NCBI RefSeq assembly: GCF_029633865.1
Contig: NC_079214.1
Location: 30,043,957-30,107,956 of the forward strand
Source of the DNA: Lampris incognitus
Taxonomy: Eukaryota; Chordata; Actinopteri; Lampriformes; Lampridae
Length of the DNA: 64,000 nucleotides
Direction: 5' to 3'
Shown: positions 61,221 to 64,000 of the stretch, piece by piece
Position numbering within the stretch: the first letter of the stretch is position 1
Layout of the letters: every line of letters starts with the position of its first letter
Program-made: the position numbers and the translations under genes
The notes under the pieces: generated by a model
The model's input: the letters and a program-made list of their open reading frames with translations, nothing else
Told to the model about the DNA's origin: nothing
The model's database searches: none

Positions 61221-64000
61221 CAGCCCCCCCCCCCCCGAACACCCAGAAGGGACTTCTGGAAAGAAAAATAGTGTCTCACTGGAGGCTTAAGCAGCCTGCC
61301 ATAACGGCTGCGCCGTCCCTCAGCCGAAACAGTAGGTGAAACACTGTCCAAAGTCGGCTGAGAAGCAGAACGCTGAACCCGTGAAGACACTGCCGGGGTC
61401 CTGGAAGGAGGACGACCCCGACAGGGAACCTGGGCCGGAAACACAACTTCGCCTGCCACCCTGTGCGCCGGTTTAAGCCTATCAAGCGTGACACGCTCCC
61501 TACGCCCACCCATATCCAGCACAAAACCCTTAGGACCCGTCTCAAGAACCCGAAATGGGCCATCGTATGGGAGTTGGAGGGGCGAGCGGTGAGCATCATG
61601 CCATACAAAAACAAAACGAGCCGACATGAGCTCCGCAGGCATGAACGACCGCGGAAAACAATGGTGAACAGGGCCTGGAACTCGAGTGCTGTCGGACAAA
61701 AAAGGATAAACGGCCGGACGGGGTCGAGGAGCGGAACTCCCAGGCAAAAATTCCCCAGGGACGCAGAGCGGCTGACCGAGCACCAGCTCAGCGGGCGAAG
61801 CGTCGAGGTCCTCCTTAGGAGCCGAACGCAACCCGAGCATAATCCAAGGTAAACGATCCACCCAGTTACCATCCGAGAGCGCAGCACGCAGCGCTGCCTT
61901 GAGCGACCGGTGAAAACGTTCACACAAGCCATTAGCCTGAGGGTGGTACGCGGTAGTGTGGTGTACCTGCACACCCAAGGATCGCGCAAGTGCCGACCAG
62001 AGCTCTGACACGAACTGGGGGCCCCTGTCTGAGGTGATATCTGACGGAGTGCCGAAACGGGCGACCCAGGAGGAAAGAAAAGCACGTGCAACATCCGAGG
62101 ATGTTGTGGAGGACAGAGGGACAGCCTCTTGCCACCTGGTGGCCCGATCCACCATTGTGAGCAGGTGCGTAAAACCCTGTGAATAAGGTAGAGGGCACAT
62201 CAGGTCCAAATGCACGTGGTCGAAACGTCTAGCTGGGATCGGAAACGGTTCGAGGGGCGACTTAGTGTGCTGGTGGACCTTAGCGCGTTGGCACGCTACA
62301 CATGCAGCGGCCCACCCCTTTACGTCCTTGCGGAGGCCAGGCCAGACGAACTTGGAACCGACCAACTTCACCGACGCCCGAACTCCAGGGTGCGAGAGGG
62401 AGTGAATCGAATCGAAAACTCGACGGCACCAGGCCACTGGAACAACGGGGCGGGGACGGCCGGTGGAGACATCGCAGAGGAGGGCAGGACTGCCTTCCTG
62501 CATCACAGCGTCCTCCAGCTTGAGGCCGGTACGCATTGACCTAAGGGCAAGGACGTCCGGGTCGCTGGGCTGGTCGGCAGCCATAGCGGAGAAATCCACA
62601 CCGAGGTGCACAGGACACACAAGCACACGCGACAGACAATCGGCAACAGGGTTGGACTTCCCGGCCACATGCTGAATGTCCGTTGTGAACTCGGAGATAG
62701 CCGCTAGGTGGTGCTGCTGACGAGCAGACCACGGCTCAGTCACCTTGGACATGGCGAAAGTCAGCGGTTTATGATCCACATAAGCCGTGAATGGGCGACC
62801 CTCCAGCAGGAAGCGGAAATGCCGGGTTGCAAGGTGCAGTGCCAGCAACTCCCGGTCAAAAACGCTGTACTTGCGCTCGCTATCTCGCAGTTTGCGGGTA
62901 AAAAATGCGAGTGGCTGCCACGCATTCGCCACACGCTGTTCAACCACAGCCCCCATGGCTATGTCAGATGCATCGGTTGTTAAAGCTATGGACGCCGTGG
63001 GTGTGGGATGGGCGAGGAGGGCAGCGTTAGCCAGGGCGCACTTAGCTCCGTCAAAGGCCTGGACCCGTTTGGGAGTCCAGTCGACAGGGTCGTTAGCCTT
63101 CTTACGCCGCGGGGCTTCGTAAAGTGGCTGAAGGAGGTGGGCAGCGCGAGGGAGGAAACGGTTATAGAAATTCACCATGCCCAAGAATTCCTGCAATGCC
63201 TTAACAGAGACCGGACAGGGAAATTCCACCACCGCTTGCACCTTAGAAGGCAACGGGACCGCGCCTTGCGGCGAAATGCAGTGACCCAAGAAGTCAATCA
63301 CCGGCAGTCCAAACTGACACTTGGCCGGGTTGACTATCAGGCCGTGTTTGTCCAAACGACGGAAAACCTGTTTCGGGTGCGCCAGGTGCTCTTCAGCTGA
63401 CGGACTGGCCACTAATATGTCGTCGAGATAAACGAACACGAAATCAAGGTCACACAACACCGAGTCCATCAGCCTCTGAAAGGTTTGCGCAGCCCCCTTA
63501 AAGCCAAAAGGCATGCGCATGAACTCAAAAAGCCCAAATGGGGTGATCACTGCTGTCTTGGGCACGTCCTCTGCGCGCACGGGAACCTGATGATAGCCGC
63601 GCACCAGGTCCACCTTAGAGAAAATAGTGGTACCTGCCAGGCGTATGGAAAAGTCCTGTATGTGTGGGATGGGATAGCGGTCATTGGCGGTGACGTTGTT
63701 CAGGCGGCAAAAATCGCCGCAAGGCCACCACGACCCATCCGCCTTGGGCACCATGTGAAGCGGCGAGGCCCACGGGCTGTTGGAACGCTTCACTATACCC
63801 AGACGCTCCATGATGGCAAACTCCTCCTTGGCTGTAGCCAATTTTACCACGTCGAGGCATCGCGCGCACGCAAAAACTGGCGGTCTCAGAGTGGGAATGA
63901 AATGTTCTACCCCGTGTTTAGTAACCGCAGTGGAAAAGGCGGGCGTAGTCACCGATGGAAAATCTGCCAGCAAACGCTGAAAAACATCCCCTAATGCTAA
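61175..64000 (-). CDS. Gypsy-3 pol polyprotein, partial, intact frame
   Basis: The frame of about 940 codons is open through base 64000. RT: WWPCGDFCRLNNVTANDRYP, FSKVDLVRGYHQVPV and active site VFVYLDDILVASP (near 63425). RNase H: TTDASDIAMGAVVEQ. Integrase: zinc part with SLSHPGVRASVKLV and CVACQRAK. The core has HLDLMCPLPYSQG, TSDRGPQFVSELW and ANGLCERFHRSLK. The C-terminal part is basic. The frame passes through the purine tract (encoding a glycine run, RGGGGC) and stops at 61175, inside the LTR. There are no stops or frameshifts. The true start is outside the window. Confidence 0.93.
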   Translation of the reverse strand, partial: LALGDVFQRLLADFPSVTTPAFSTAVTKHGVEHFIPTLRPPVFACARCLDVVKLATAKEEFAIMERLGIVKRSNSPWASPLHMVPKADGSWWPCGDFCRLNNVTANDRYPIPHIQDFSIRLAGTTIFSKVDLVRGYHQVPVRAEDVPKTAVITPFGLFEFMRMPFGFKGAAQTFQRLMDSVLCDLDFVFVYLDDILVASPSAEEHLAHPKQVFRRLDKHGLIVNPAKCQFGLPVIDFLGHCISPQGAVPLPSKVQAVVEFPCPVSVKALQEFLGMVNFYNRFLPRAAHLLQPLYEAPRRKKANDPVDWTPKRVQAFDGAKCALANAALLAHPTPTASIALTTDASDIAMGAVVEQRVANAWQPLAFFTRKLRDSERKYSVFDRELLALHLATRHFRFLLEGRPFTAYVDHKPLTFAMSKVTEPWSARQQHHLAAISEFTTDIQHVAGKSNPVADCLSRVLVCPVHLGVDFSAMAADQPSDPDVLALRSMRTGLKLEDAVMQEGSPALLCDVSTGRPRPVVPVAWCRRVFDSIHSLSHPGVRASVKLVGSKFVWPGLRKDVKGWAAACVACQRAKVHQHTKSPLEPFPIPARRFDHVHLDLMCPLPYSQGFTHLLTMVDRATRWQEAVPLSSTTSSDVARAFLSSWVARFGTPSDITSDRGPQFVSELWSALARSLGVQVHHTTAYHPQANGLCERFHRSLKAALRAALSDGNWVDRLPWIMLGLRSAPKEDLDASPAELVLGQPLCVPGEFLPGSSAPRPRPAVYPFLSDSTRVPGPVHHCFPRSFMPAELMSARFVFVWHDAHRSPLQLPYDGPFRVLETGPKGFVLDMGGRRERVTLDRLKPAHRVAGEVVFPAQVPCRGRPPSRTPAVSSRVQRSASQPTLDSVSPTVSAEGRRSRYGRLLKPPVRHYFSFQKSLLGVRGGGGCVADTRGYASHPAGL
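61221..61237 (-). other. Gypsy-3 polypurine tract
   Basis: The minus strand reads a run of G followed by CTG directly before the LTR start TGTGGCGG. The same bases encode part of the glycine run of pol. Confidence 0.7.

Larger units (their letters stand above)
60940..64000 (-). mobile_element. Ty3/gypsy element 3, runs off right edge
   Basis: The 3' LTR ends at 61220 (GTCCGCCACA) and probably starts near 60922-60940 (TGTGGTGATGCTAAGGG). A purine tract (minus-strand G run plus CTG, 61221-61237) precedes it. The pol frame is fully open to the window edge. The 5' LTR and gag lie beyond 64000. Confidence 0.85.

Noticed and set aside
1..64000. CRISPR arrays, bacterial operons, defence or toxin systems
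   Set aside because: No regularly spaced short repeats, no prokaryotic gene organisation, and all coding signals are eukaryotic or transposon-derived.

Overview
This window looks like a repeat-packed stretch of a ray-finned (teleost) fish nuclear genome. The evidence is one vertebrate-type split gene on the + strand with GT-AG introns, surrounded by fish-type LINEs, tRNA-derived SINEs, Ty3/gypsy, Ty1/copia and BEL/Pao LTR elements, Tc1 and hAT DNA transposons, and long TA and CA microsatellites. I see no bacterial features, no CRISPR array and no rRNA or true tRNA gene. I do not name a species.

Host gene. From 34394 to the right part of the window runs a kinesin-3 family motor gene, best matched to kif28 (KIF28P in human; KLP-6 group). 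I can place 17 exons (34394-60365). All are in frame across GT-AG introns and together encode the first 622 residues: motor domain, neck coiled coil and FHA domain. The rest of the tail lies beyond 64000. Intron 1 is 14.2 kb and packed with transposable elements.

Left third (1-34393), transposon territory. It holds: a minus-strand gag-protease fragment (1-890); a broken Ty3 pol (about 1240-2690); a degraded THAP-like/coiled-coil stretch (3207-4603); an intact Tc1-family transposon with DD38E spacing (5957-7574); and the front of a LINE (7905-9806). A Ty1/copia element follows (9807-21248), and its 5' LTR was split by a full-length Ty3/gypsy element (9893-18085) with indistinguishable LTRs and one 1992-residue gag-pol frame. 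Beyond these are an L1-type LINE end with a SINE inserted, a second Ty3 element (24391-28835), and an LTR-gag fragment interrupted by a hAT transposon (29935-33225) that itself carries a SINE.

Intron 1 (34469-48711) holds a SINE, the 3' part of the same LINE family, a decayed BEL/Pao element (about 39999-46546) and other pieces. Inside the BEL/Pao element sits a ZMYM/TTF-type hAT transposase relic that was hit by two non-autonomous elements with 8-bp target duplications. To its right are a Harbinger SANT/MADF fragment and a non-autonomous hAT (47037-48172).

Later kif28 introns carry zinc-finger LINE ends, an L2-type LINE, a small endogenous-retrovirus-like pol fragment, an L1 fragment, SINEs and CA repeats. 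The right edge (about 60940-64000) is a third, still open Ty3/gypsy pol on the minus strand that runs off the window.

The genes do not form a pathway: one host gene is embedded in layered selfish elements whose nesting order can be read from target-site duplications. I found no convincing new biological system. The most notable items are the copia primer-binding site matching the middle of initiator tRNA-Met, the recent nested gypsy insertion, the DD38E transposon and an apparently intact kif28.
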